Shown one piece after another: positions 7,901-15,442 of a stretch of DNA of 38,259 bases (position 1 is its first letter; every line of letters begins with the position of its first letter). Under the pieces are notes generated by a model. The model was not told the origin of the DNA. It saw only the letters and a program-made list of their open reading frames with translations, and ran no database searches. Source of the stretch: an uncultured Planctomyces sp. (GTDB lineage Bacteria; Planctomycetota; Planctomycetia; Planctomycetales; Planctomycetaceae); contig CALGTK010000329.1 of assembly GCA_937904325.1 (NCBI GenBank), positions 1 through 38,259 on the forward strand, given 5' to 3'. A program made the position numbers and the translations under genes.

Positions 7901-9922
7901 TTACCGGCAAAGTTTCATTCGAGCAACTCGGACCAGGCGTTCGTCGACTTCTTCCGGGGCCACGGCGCTGATGGTGACCGGCAGCCAGGCCGTTTTAGAG
8001 AGTCGATCATTGGTAAGGGCGGCCAGTTTTGGCAGAGCCACGCTGGCAGCATCGTCCCCGTATCGCGATCCAGAAACCTGATGCAGGTACAGCTTTCGGT
8101 CGGAAATCAGTTTGGCCAGAGGAGCGGCGATTTCGGCACTCATTCCGTGCCAGAGGACGACGTGAGGGTCGGCTCGCAGTGCGAGGCCGAATTCTCCGGC
8201 TGTTGCAACGTATTCGGTAACCGCCTGCTGAAGTTCGGCAAGCGATACGTTGTCCTGCTCGGAGACGTATTCCAGAAGTCCGGCCTGCACGCGGCCTTCG
8301 GCGATCATCGTCCGCCAGTTGAACTGCTCTTCGGCTTCGTCGGCGTCTTCCTCGTCGATCAGGTTGAACATTTTCGGCGGCGCTTCGCCGGTCTTTTCGC
8401 GGTGCTCCTCTTCCAGCATCTGAAGCACGCGGCTGTCGGGCGTGGCGGGGCGACAGCGAGACCGAGCCCACTCTCGCAGTTCAAAAATCTTTTCTTCCAT
8501 CGTCACAGACAGCGGAACCGTGTCGTCAATCGAGTCTTCAATCTGCTTTTGCTCAAGATCGCCGCCGCGAGTGTAATTTTCGATGACCGCCGTCTGAACC
8601 GACTGTTCAATTTCCGCGCCGCTGTAGCCTTCCGACTTGTCGGAGAGATGCCCGAGGTCGAAGTCTGCCGGATCCAGTCCCTGCTTCTTTAAGTGAATTT
8701 TCAGGATCGTCTGTCGCTCGTGGTAGTTGGGCAGGTCGACAAAGAAGAGTTCGTCAAAGCGGCCTCGCCGAAGCATTTCGGGAGGCAGCCCCATCACCGA
8801 GTTTGCCGTGGCGACCACAAACACCGGAGCCTTCTTTTCCTGCATCCATGTCAGGAAGCGACCCATCAGCCGAACCATCGTCGCATCGTTGCTTTCTTCA
8901 CCGACTCCGGCGAAGCCTTTTTCTACTTCGTCCATCCACAGCACGGCCGGAGCGATCATCTCCATCAGGTTCAGCACGTCTCGCAGATTCTTTTCCGATT
9001 CGCCCAGGCCGCCGCTGAGCAACGTTGAAACATCCAGCCTGACGAGCGGGAAAGCGAGCATCTGCGCAATCGCTCGCGCCGTCAAGCTTTTTCCGCAACC
9101 CTGCACTCCGAGAAGCAGTACCCCCTTTGGCGCGGGGATGCCTTTCTGTCGAGCCTTCTCAGAGAATGCTTCCGCCCTGGTGCCGACCCACGCTTTTAAA
9201 GCGTCCAGCCCGCCAATGTCCCTGGCACCTTCGGCCAGCTCCTGAAACTCCAGCATGTCGGAGCCCTGCACCATGTACTTCTTCTCGGAGATCAAGGCGG
9301 CATAGACTTCGTTGTCGATTTTGCTGCGTCCGAGCAACGCTCGCGATAGCGCGTGCCGTACCTGTTTTGTGGTGAGGCCCATGACCGCTTTCAGCAGCTT
9401 CTCTTCCTGCTGTTCGCTGAGCCGCAAGTTAACCTCGCCCTGGTGCTGACGCTGGATCAGCAGCTCGCGCAATTCTTCACGCAGATCTTCGAGGCCTGGC
9501 AGCGGCAGTTCGAGCGACACCGCATCGCGCTGCAGTTCGACCGGCACTTCCGAGTCTGGCCCCATCATCAGAATCGTCTTGTTCTGCTCGGTCAGCGTCG
9601 GAATGACATCTCGCAGCCGACGGACAACAAACGGATCTTTGAGGAACGGGTGAAAGTCTTTCAGAAGGAAAACGTGATCCCGTGGGTAGGCTGTGATCTG
9701 TTGCAGAAAGTCCGCTGCGGTGCGGTGGTCGCCGGTCTGACCGTCCAACGCGGGAGCCGCACCGTCCGTCGCCGTCCAGATCACAATACCACGTTCCATA
9801 TCAAGCGCCAGCGTCGCAAGTTCCGACTCCCAGCGATCTTCCTCGTGCGTGTTCAGAAACAGCAAAGGGAAGCGACACAGAATCCGCTCGCGGAGTACAT
9901 CGATGACGTTTGTGGTGCTCAT
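7901..9922 (-). CDS. Ycf46-like AAA+ ATPase with a C-terminal extension
   Basis: This is a 673-residue protein from the ATG at 9922. Residues 1-215 form a divergent N-terminal domain (RFPLLFLNTHEEDRWESEL; VFLLKDFHPFLKD) as in cyanobacterial/plastid Ycf46. The AAA module follows: Walker A GVQGCGKS (272-279), Walker B AVLWMDE (326-332), sensor ATAN (371-374), and arginine finger in RRGRFDELF (385-393). Ycf46 proteins are about 500 residues; here roughly 180 more follow (495-673), with an acidic linker (LIDEEDADEAEEQ) and a helical domain I do not recognise. Ycf46 is linked to regulation of photosynthetic carbon use in cyanobacteria, which cannot apply unchanged here, so the role is unknown. An in-frame GTG/ATG extension to 10009 is possible but would crowd the divergent gene at 10081. 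No Shine-Dalgarno site precedes 9922. Confidence 0.85.
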   Translation of the reverse strand: MSTTNVIDVLRERILCRFPLLFLNTHEEDRWESELATLALDMERGIVIWTATDGAAPALDGQTGDHRTAADFLQQITAYPRDHVFLLKDFHPFLKDPFVVRRLRDVIPTLTEQNKTILMMGPDSEVPVELQRDAVSLELPLPGLEDLREELRELLIQRQHQGEVNLRLSEQQEEKLLKAVMGLTTKQVRHALSRALLGRSKIDNEVYAALISEKKYMVQGSDMLEFQELAEGARDIGGLDALKAWVGTRAEAFSEKARQKGIPAPKGVLLLGVQGCGKSLTARAIAQMLAFPLVRLDVSTLLSGGLGESEKNLRDVLNLMEMIAPAVLWMDEVEKGFAGVGEESNDATMVRLMGRFLTWMQEKKAPVFVVATANSVMGLPPEMLRRGRFDELFFVDLPNYHERQTILKIHLKKQGLDPADFDLGHLSDKSEGYSGAEIEQSVQTAVIENYTRGGDLEQKQIEDSIDDTVPLSVTMEEKIFELREWARSRCRPATPDSRVLQMLEEEHREKTGEAPPKMFNLIDEEDADEAEEQFNWRTMIAEGRVQAGLLEYVSEQDNVSLAELQQAVTEYVATAGEFGLALRADPHVVLWHGMSAEIAAPLAKLISDRKLYLHQVSGSRYGDDAASVALPKLAALTNDRLSKTAWLPVTISAVAPEEVDERLVRVARMKLCR

Positions 9923-10080
9923 GGGGCGTGGTATTGTTCGGAGAGTTGGTGGTGAATGTTGGCGTCGGGGTGCCGCACGGACTGACTCCGGGAAACCGTT
10001 ATACTTCATCCACGGTCACGTTCGCAGCCTCGCCGAGCCGCATCCAGAACTTTGACAAGAGCCGATCTCGACACCCACAC

Positions 10081-11046
10081 ATGCCCGATTCAGACCAGAC
10101 AGATTCGAACGCCTCGCCAGCAGGCAAGTCCGACCCACAGAGTGTGATTCTCGAATCGGCCTCGGGTTCGGACACTTCCAGCGAACCCGTAGCGTCGCGT
10201 TTTTTGAGTTGGCTTGGCGTTTCGGTCGTGCTCGCGATTCTGGCCGGCGTTCTGTTTTCGGCGACGCCTGCGCGATTTCGACTGCTTGGGTTGTTAGGTA
10301 TCGTGCAGGGCGCCGCCGTCGGTGCTGTCATTGGGAAAATTGTGTGGCCGTTCAAGCTGCACTATGCAAAACTGGCCGTTTTCGGTGGGTTTGTTGCAGG
10401 AGCAGCCAGCGTCGTGGTCACGGCGATTCTTTGGTGGCAGGGTTGGGCGGAGCAGTTGGACCAGTCCACGAAGCCTCGGCCCGCCGCCGCCATGGCTGCC
10501 CAGATGCTGGCTCAGATGAAGGAACCCGACGGCGCAGATCCCGAACAGATCAAAGCGTACGAAGAATCTCGCAGGCAGTTTTCCGAATTCCTTGATGCTG
10601 AAGCCGCACCGCCGGAAAGCAACTTTACAGCCTGGCTCGCACACCGAGCGTCGTTGCTGAAAACCAGTCCCACCGCGGCAATTGCAATCGGCCTGTTGGA
10701 GCTTCTACTGGCCGGCGCCGCGTCATCATTCATTGCGAGGACGGGGGCCAATGCACCGTTCTGTCTGGAATGTCAGAGCTGGCGGCATGTCGTGCGAAGC
10801 CACTCGTTCCCTGCACCAATGTCCGGTCCGCTCGCAGACCTGCTCCAGGAAGTGGCAGAAGTCACCTGCGAACATGCAGATGTGGTTACTGCACAGTTAA
10901 CGGCATGCCAATGTGAGGCTCGACCGATTATTGATATTCAGATAGCCCGACCGGATCAACTTCACAAACTGTCGAACATTGATTTGTCAGAGCAGCAATT
11001 CTCACATTTAAAGCGGCTGTTGGACGAGGCTCAGGGGATGAGCTAA
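10081..11046 (+). CDS. Multi-pass membrane protein with a Cys-containing cytoplasmic tail
   Basis: I do not recognise this family. The 321-residue protein has a Ser/Asp-rich N-terminus and hydrophobic segments near residues 45-60 (FLSWLGVSVVLAILAGVLFS), 67-83, 98-118 (LAVFGGFVAGAASVVVTAIL) and 200-222 (TAAIAIGLLELLLAGAASSF). Between the third and fourth is a polar loop with an Ala/Met/Gln-rich stretch. The C-terminal ~100 residues are soluble and carry five cysteines in CLEC, TCEH and CQCE contexts, suggesting a metal site or disulphides (inference). The frame is open from 9910, but the ATG at 10081 is the first methionine in a plausible soluble N-terminus, and an earlier start would run into the divergent ATPase gene. 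The 158-bp gap to that gene probably holds both promoters. Confidence 0.65.
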   Translation: MPDSDQTDSNASPAGKSDPQSVILESASGSDTSSEPVASRFLSWLGVSVVLAILAGVLFSATPARFRLLGLLGIVQGAAVGAVIGKIVWPFKLHYAKLAVFGGFVAGAASVVVTAILWWQGWAEQLDQSTKPRPAAAMAAQMLAQMKEPDGADPEQIKAYEESRRQFSEFLDAEAAPPESNFTAWLAHRASLLKTSPTAAIAIGLLELLLAGAASSFIARTGANAPFCLECQSWRHVVRSHSFPAPMSGPLADLLQEVAEVTCEHADVVTAQLTACQCEARPIIDIQIARPDQLHKLSNIDLSEQQFSHLKRLLDEAQGMS

Positions 11047-11125
11047 CCTCGATTCCATGTGTTCCTGAGTCCGGTACGTCGAGACGCATCCGAATCTTAA
11101 TGCTCATATCGAAAGCTCAAGCCTA

Positions 11126-11512
11126 GTGGTCGTCGGACTTGGAACAGACATCGTCGAGATTGCTCGCATCGCAAAGATGATCGAGCGGCACGGCGAGACC
11201 TTCATCCACCGGATCTACACTCCGGAAGAGATCAAGTACTGCCAGAAGCGAAAGTACTGCTACGAAGCGTTCGCCGGACGCTGGGCGGCCAAAGAGGCCA
11301 TCATGAAGGTTCTCGGGACCGGCTTCGTTAAAGGGATCGGCTGGCTGGATATCGAGATTCTGAATGAGAAAAGTGGTCAGCCGTTCGTAAATATCCGCGC
11401 GGGAGCGGGCGAGTATGCCGAAAAGATTGGCATCGACGAATTCCTGATCACCATCTCGCACTGCAAGGCCTACGCCACGGCCACAGCGATCGGGATTCGC
11501 AACGATATTTGA
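11126..11512 (+). CDS. acpS: Holo-[acyl-carrier-protein] synthase
   Basis: AcpS transfers 4'-phosphopantetheine from CoA to the serine of apo-ACP, activating it for fatty acid synthesis in the cytoplasm. The 128-residue length is normal. Family motifs are complete: GLGTDIVEI at the N-terminus with the Mg-binding Asp, RWAAKEAIMKVLGTG with the second metal ligand Glu and conserved Lys residues, and the C-terminal ISHCKAYATA. The start is GTG at 11126, immediately after a TAG triplet and with no clear Shine-Dalgarno site; no ATG is available near the conserved N-terminus. It lies 79 bases after the membrane protein gene on the same strand and about 190 bases before rpsD. Confidence 0.95.
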   Translation: MVVGLGTDIVEIARIAKMIERHGETFIHRIYTPEEIKYCQKRKYCYEAFAGRWAAKEAIMKVLGTGFVKGIGWLDIEILNEKSGQPFVNIRAGAGEYAEKIGIDEFLITISHCKAYATATAIGIRNDI

Positions 11513-11686
11513 GACTATGGATTATGCCCTCGGTAGTGTTGTAGCTTTGCTGGCCCGGCTATCGCGATGGTTGAATCCGGCGCCGCAAATTCTTAAAGTC
11601 TCGCATCCATACGACATTCATGACTGCGTCAGGCATCCCGTACGGATCGTCTGTGAGCGCGATAAAGTCAATCTCTGCAACGCTTT

Positions 11687-11692
11687 AAGGAG
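11687..11692 (+). promoter_or_regulatory. Shine-Dalgarno site of rpsD
   Basis: AAGGAG lies 8 bases before the ATG at 11701. It is among the clearest ribosome-binding sites in the window. The preceding 170-base leader (from 11513) shows no recognised ribosomal-protein operator or other structured element by eye. Confidence 0.8.
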
Positions 11693-11700
11693 CTGCCCAA

Positions 11701-12309
11701 ATGGGTCGGTACACTGGACCAAAGGGACGAATTAACCGTCGCCTCGGAACTGTTATTTTTGAAAATGCGGGAGCTCAGAAGGCGTTCGAAGCACGTGAAA
11801 ATCCTCCAGGACCAGTCCAAAGACGTCGAAAGATGTCAGAATACGGACTCGCGTTGCAGGAAAAGCAGAAGATTAAATACTACTACGGAATGCGGGAAGA
11901 ACAGCTCCGAAAGTTCTACGACGTAGCTCGCCGCAAGCAGGGCAACACGGGTGAAAACCTGCTTGTGATGTGCGAACAGCGATTGGACAACGTCGTTCGC
12001 CGAGCTGGATTCGCTCTTTCGAGACCGCAGGCCCGCCAGGGAATCGTCCATCGCCATTTCCAGTTGAACGGCAGGACAGTCGACAAGCCGTCGATGCAGG
12101 TGAAGCCGGGCGATGTGATCACGCTTCGAAACCGCCCGAATCTGCTCAACCTTTACAAAGAAATGGCAGCAGCGAACACCGCTCCGGCCTGCGATTGGAT
12201 CAGCTTCGATCAGAACGAATTGAAAGCCACCGTTACGGCTGCTCCACACATGGATGACGTCAGTCTGCCAGTGGAAGTGGGCAAGGTTGTGGCATTCATG
12301 GGACGCTAG
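11701..12309 (+). CDS. rpsD: 30S ribosomal protein S4
   Basis: S4 is a primary 16S rRNA-binding protein that starts assembly of the 30S body. The 202-residue length is typical. It starts MGRYTGPKGRINRRLG and lacks the N-terminal zinc-binding cysteines, so it is the zinc-free form. The central S4 RNA-binding domain is clear: ENLLVMCEQRLDNVVRRAGF, SRPQARQGIVHRHFQLNGR, VKPGDVITLRN. The ATG is set by AAGGAG at 11687-11692. The gene stands alone, between acpS and a strong terminator, not in the usual alpha-operon context with rpsM, rpsK and rpoA. That separation is seen in several phyla, so autoregulation by S4 may have been lost or moved to its own leader (inference). Confidence 0.98.
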   Translation: MGRYTGPKGRINRRLGTVIFENAGAQKAFEARENPPGPVQRRRKMSEYGLALQEKQKIKYYYGMREEQLRKFYDVARRKQGNTGENLLVMCEQRLDNVVRRAGFALSRPQARQGIVHRHFQLNGRTVDKPSMQVKPGDVITLRNRPNLLNLYKEMAAANTAPACDWISFDQNELKATVTAAPHMDDVSLPVEVGKVVAFMGR

Positions 12310-12336
12310 TCTCTGTCAAGGACAATCGAGATACAC

Positions 12337-12367
12337 AAAGCCGCTCAGTTTCTGGGCGGCTTTTTTT
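12337..12367 (+). terminator. Intrinsic terminator of rpsD
   Basis: A 12-bp stem, AAAGCCGCTCAG paired with CTGGGCGGCTTT (one G-T wobble), with a TTT loop, runs into seven T (12361-12367). It lies 27 bases after the rpsD stop. This is the strongest Rho-independent terminator in the window. Confidence 0.92.
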
Positions 12368-12439
12368 GTGGCTGCGTTTCTTCAGCTTTTTCGCGAGATC
12401 GTGTCGGGAAAATTGAACCGCTGTCGAGCTGCCCATTTG

Positions 12440-12465
12440 ATCGTGTCTCGATGACCTGACACGAT
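12440..12465. repeat. Inverted repeat, possible operator
   Basis: ATCGTGTC (12440-12447) and GACACGAT (12458-12465) form a perfect 8-bp inverted repeat with a 10-base spacer. A third, direct copy of ATCGTGTC is at 12398-12405. Repeated, symmetric 8-mers in a promoter-like region suit a dimeric regulator. No T-run follows, so termination is unlikely. Confidence 0.4.
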
Positions 12466-12664
12466 AGGACAATCAAGAGCCCCACCAACGCGACAAGGTC
12501 CGGCCAGAATTTACAAGGGTAGGCAAAGTCAGCCATCGCTCCACTGGAGTTCTGAGCATAACGGCGCAAAGATGGTTACTCCCAACTCCGCAGGCAATCA
12601 CTCGACGGCAGCAGACAACATTGTGATCGACGCAAAAATCATGACCGGACAGGACGACAACTCG

Positions 12665-12724
12665 GCACGGAACTGGGACGCACGGAACTGGGACGCACGG
12701 AACTGGGACGCACGGAACTGGGAC
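12665..12724. repeat. Four perfect tandem copies of a 15-bp unit
   Basis: The unit GCACGGAACTGGGAC repeats four times without a mismatch (starts at 12665, 12680, 12695, 12710). Because 15 is a multiple of three, a frame through it stays open on either strand, giving ARNWD on plus or SQFRA on minus. Perfect identity suggests recent expansion or active slippage. It ends 62 bases before the peptidase start; the peptidase itself begins MARNW, a similar string that may be chance. Confidence 0.9.
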
Positions 12725-12775
12725 GGCAGCTGGAACAACAGCTTAACGCCGCCTGGTAGTTCGCGATCAACTTTC

Positions 12776-12780
12776 AGGAG
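12776..12780 (+). promoter_or_regulatory. Shine-Dalgarno site deciding the GTG start of the M61 peptidase
   Basis: AGGAG ends 6 bases before the GTG at 12787. No ATG lies near the predicted signal peptide, so this site fixes the start. Confidence 0.75.
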
Positions 12781-12786
12781 CACAGC

Positions 12787-14622
12787 GTGGCCAGAAACTG
12801 GTTAGGTTTCATTATTGGAGGAGTTGTTTTGCTGACTTCGGATGGCGTCGAAGGCGCTTTGGTCGAGTACACAATTCGTTTTTCTCAGGCGAAGAATCAC
12901 TACGCCGATGTCGAAGTACGTTGTGAAACCGGAGGGCAATCGCAGTTCGAACTGATGATGCCGACGTGGACTCCGGGTTCGTACCTCATTCGCGAATACG
13001 CTCGTCACGTCGAGACGATTTCGGCCAGCGACGGCGAGGGTGCGGAGTTGCCCGTTTCACGCAGTCGCAAGAACCGCTGGCTGGTGAAGTGCGGCGACGC
13101 GCAATCAGTCGTCGTCAAGTACAAGCTGTACTGCAACGAGATGACTGTTCGCACTAACCAGGTCGAACGCGACTTCGCTCTGTTTAATGGAGCGTCGACA
13201 TTCCTTTCGCCCGTTGAAGCGAGTAAGCAGAAACATCAGGTTCGCATTGAGCTGCCCGATGAGTGGAAGCATGCCATCTGCTCGCTGCCCAGCGTCGACG
13301 GCGACAAACAGGCATTCATCGCCGAAGACTTTGACGAACTGGTCGATTCGCCGATTCTTTGCGGCAATCCCAACATCTACCCGTTCAAGATCGGGGAACG
13401 CGAGCATCTGCTTGTCAGTATTGGCGAAGGAGATATCTGGGACGGCGAAGCGACGGCTCGAGATCTCGAAAAGATTGTCGCGGAACATCACAAGCTTTGG
13501 GGAGTCGTCCCGTACCCACGGTACATCTTCTTCAATCTGCTGGTCGAAGCCGGGGGCGGCCTCGAACACGATAACTCGACGGTTATGATGATCAGTCGGT
13601 GGTACTACCGCGATCGTGAGAAGTATGTCCGCTGGTTGGGGCTGGCGAGTCACGAGTTTTTCCACACCTGGAACGTTCGCCGACTCCGCCCGAAACCGCT
13701 CGTTGAATACGACTACGAAAACGAAGTTTATCTTCGCAGCCTGTGGATCGCCGAAGGAATCACGAGTTACTACGACGATGTTCAATTGGCGCGATGCGGT
13801 TTGATCTCGCAGAAGGAGTATCTGGAGTTACTTTCGAAGCAGATCGAAAAACTCCAGAAAACACCCGGCCGAAACATCCAAAGTCTCAGCGATTCTTCGC
13901 ATGATACATGGATTAAGCTGTACCGTCCGAACGAGAATTCCGGCAACGCCCAGGTCAGCTACTACAACAAAGGTGCCGTCGCCGCGTTTCTGCTGGACGC
14001 CGAGATCCGTTCAGCAACCGGCGACAAAAAATCGCTCGATGATGTCATGAGACTGCTGTACGAGCGGCACGCCAACGGCGTCGGCTATACGCCGGAAGAA
14101 TTCCAGAAACTTGTTGCGGAAGTGTCCGGTGCCGACTTGTCGAACTGGTTCGATCGATACATCAATGGCGTGGATGAGTTCGACTATTCGAAGCCTCTCG
14201 ACTGGTACGGTCTGAATTTTGAAAAGCCGAAGTCCAGTTTGGAAGAAGGTGAGTCGAAAACTGACCAGGAAAAACCGAAAAAGAAGAAGTCATGGATTGG
14301 CCTGACGACAGAAGACAAGTCTGGAAAACTTGTCGTCACAAAAGTGCTTCGTGACGCGCCAGCGTTCGAGGCGGGTCTCAACGTGGACGACGAAATTCTG
14401 GCAATCGGTCAGTACCGCGTGACGGCTGGGAACTGGAGCACTCGCCTCATGCAGTATCAGCCGGGCGAGTCCGTCGAAGTCCTGATCGCCCGTCGGGAAC
14501 ACATCGAAAGACTTCGACTTGTCCTTGGCGAAGCACCCGGTGAGTCCTGGAAAATCTCAGTAGTAAAAGAGCCTTCTGACGCGCAGAAGCAACAACTCAA
14601 AGCATGGCTCCACCAGAAGTAG
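12787..14622 (+). CDS. M61 family metallopeptidase with PDZ domain
   Basis: This 611-residue zinc peptidase resembles glycyl-aminopeptidase (M61). The N-terminus (WLGFIIGGVVLLTSDGVEGA) reads as a signal peptide, so the protein is probably exported. The beta-sandwich domain contains MPTWTPGSYLIREYARHV. The catalytic domain has GGGLEHDNS (257-264), the zinc motif HEFFH (289-293) followed by TWNVRRLRPKPL, and WIAEGITSYYDD with Glu323 as probable third ligand. A Lys/Glu-rich linker precedes a PDZ domain (about 505-575; IGLTTEDKSGKLVVTKVLRDAPAFEAGL). All catalytic residues are present. The start is GTG with AGGAG 6 bases upstream. The TAG stop is the first codon of a hairpin repeat. It probably trims peptides or periplasmic proteins; the substrate is unknown. 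Confidence 0.93.
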   Translation: MARNWLGFIIGGVVLLTSDGVEGALVEYTIRFSQAKNHYADVEVRCETGGQSQFELMMPTWTPGSYLIREYARHVETISASDGEGAELPVSRSRKNRWLVKCGDAQSVVVKYKLYCNEMTVRTNQVERDFALFNGASTFLSPVEASKQKHQVRIELPDEWKHAICSLPSVDGDKQAFIAEDFDELVDSPILCGNPNIYPFKIGEREHLLVSIGEGDIWDGEATARDLEKIVAEHHKLWGVVPYPRYIFFNLLVEAGGGLEHDNSTVMMISRWYYRDREKYVRWLGLASHEFFHTWNVRRLRPKPLVEYDYENEVYLRSLWIAEGITSYYDDVQLARCGLISQKEYLELLSKQIEKLQKTPGRNIQSLSDSSHDTWIKLYRPNENSGNAQVSYYNKGAVAAFLLDAEIRSATGDKKSLDDVMRLLYERHANGVGYTPEEFQKLVAEVSGADLSNWFDRYINGVDEFDYSKPLDWYGLNFEKPKSSLEEGESKTDQEKPKKKKSWIGLTTEDKSGKLVVTKVLRDAPAFEAGLNVDDEILAIGQYRVTAGNWSTRLMQYQPGESVEVLIARREHIERLRLVLGEAPGESWKISVVKEPSDAQKQQLKAWLHQK

Positions 14623-14645
14623 GTCAGGCTTCGTCTGACGAATTC
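14620..14645 (+). repeat. Stop-anchored hairpin repeat, copy 2
   Basis: This 26-bp element starts with the TAG stop of the M61 gene and continues GTCAGGC-TTC-GTCTGAC, then GAATTC. It differs from the copy at 3188-3213 at three positions: one in the loop, one in the stem (replacing G-C by G-T, so pairing is kept), and one in the tail. Keeping the stem while sequence drifts suggests the structure matters or the copies derive from a palindromic mobile repeat. Confidence 0.7.
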
Positions 14646-14679
14646 GAATGCGTACAAGACTCCCAATGATCTAACGCAA

Positions 14680-14737
14680 CCACGAAGAAGAAAAAATACA
14701 CGAATCAACAGTTTGTTTGTGTATTTCTTCTTCGTGG
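14680..14737. repeat. Long inverted repeat between the M61 and glycosylase genes
   Basis: The left arm (14680-14701) starts CCACGAAGAAG and ends ATACAC; the right arm (14719-14737) is GTGTATTTCTTCTTCGTGG. The arms pair over 19 bp with a three-A bulge on the left, around a 17-base loop. It could be a bidirectional terminator after the peptidase gene, or a dispersed repeat of the CACGAAG type common in intergenic DNA of this and related phyla (my recollection, unchecked). Confidence 0.6.
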
Positions 14738-14779
14738 GTGTTGATGATCGATCCACTGAAGGCTGAACGGAGCTGCTTC

Positions 14780-15442
14780 GTGGCAAACGTTCGTACAAGA
14801 TCAGAACGACTCAAGCAGGCAGTCCGGCATCTGCGAAAAGTCGACCCGGTGATGCGGCAGGTCATCGGCCACGTTGGGCCTTGCACTCTGAAGTGCGAAC
14901 GTGATCGGTTCTGGATGCTGGTTCGGTCGATCATCTCGCAGCAGATTTCGACCGCCGCTGCTCGCACCGTTCGCGATCGAGTTATTGCTCTCGTCGAGTC
15001 AGACTCTGGTTCAAAGCGAGTTACGCCGGCATGTCTTCTCGGGTTGGGTGTCGAACCGTTGCGGAGCGCCGGTTGCTCGCAGCGAAAAGCTGAGTACATG
15101 CTCGATCTCGCGGACAAAGTTGAATCCGGCGAAATTCTGCTTTCGACGATCGGTCGATTCTCGGATGAGGAGATCATCGGATCACTGATTCGAGTCCGCG
15201 GAATCGGACGCTGGACGGCGGAGATGTTTCTGATGTTCTCGCTTGGTCGTCTGAATGTTTTTCCGGTCGACGATCTCGGCGTGCGAAACGGAATTCTCAA
15301 GCTGTACTGTCTTGAGAAGTCGACGTCGCATGCCGAATTCCGAGCGATCGCCGAACCGTGGAACCCGTACGCATCGATCGGAAGCTGGTACTGCTGGCGG
15401 GGTCTGGAAACGGATATCCCCCCCAGTACATCTATGAGCTGA
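14780..15442 (+). CDS. DNA-3-methyladenine glycosylase, AlkA/HhH-GPD type
   Basis: The enzyme removes alkylated bases from DNA, starting base-excision repair. From GTG 14780 it is 220 residues. It has the HhH-GPD core: RSIISQQISTAAA, CSQRKAEYMLDLADKV, the hairpin VRGIGRWTAEMFLMF (138-152) and FPVDDLGVRNG with catalytic Asp165. The ending (AIAEPWNPYASIGSWYCWRG) matches AlkA-type enzymes. The iron-sulphur cysteine cluster of Nth/MutY types is absent. I chose GTG 14780 because GGAG lies 7 bases upstream; an in-frame ATG at 14744 would add 12 residues without a good site. The E. coli AlkA N-terminal TATA-box-like domain is missing, as in many short AlkA proteins. The palindrome at 14680-14737 is upstream. 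Confidence 0.87.
   Translation: MANVRTRSERLKQAVRHLRKVDPVMRQVIGHVGPCTLKCERDRFWMLVRSIISQQISTAAARTVRDRVIALVESDSGSKRVTPACLLGLGVEPLRSAGCSQRKAEYMLDLADKVESGEILLSTIGRFSDEEIIGSLIRVRGIGRWTAEMFLMFSLGRLNVFPVDDLGVRNGILKLYCLEKSTSHAEFRAIAEPWNPYASIGSWYCWRGLETDIPPSTSMS

Larger units (their letters stand above)
12368..12786 (+). other. Non-coding region with repeated 8-mers and tandem repeats, upstream of the M61 peptidase
   Basis: About 420 bases lie between the rpsD terminator and the peptidase start. The motif ATCGTGTC occurs directly at 12398-12405 and 12440-12447 and inverted at 12458-12465. Four perfect 15-bp units lie at 12665-12724. Short frames exist on both strands through the repeats (12572-12805 plus; 12598-12783 minus), but neither has a good ribosome-binding site or convincing protein character. 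The stretch probably carries the promoter and 5' leader of the peptidase gene. Confidence 0.5.

Noticed and set aside
9923-10009. 29-codon N-terminal extension of the Ycf46-like ATPase
   Set aside because: Arg/Pro-rich, not family-like, and would consume most of the divergent promoter region.
9910-10080. Earlier start for the plus-strand membrane protein
   Set aside because: It would overlap the divergent ATPase gene and adds an atypical N-terminus; ATG 10081 is preferred.
12665-12724. Possible CRISPR array
   Set aside because: Units are 15 bp and directly abut without spacers; no cas genes nearby.
12598-12783. Minus-strand frame giving SQFRA repeats, considered as a pentapeptide-repeat protein
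   Set aside because: The sequence does not follow the A(D/N)LXX pattern, and only four units are present.
12572-12805. Plus-strand 77-codon frame containing ARNWD repeats
   Set aside because: No Shine-Dalgarno site, overlaps the peptidase start, and stays open mainly because the repeat unit is 15 bp; treated as a DNA repeat.
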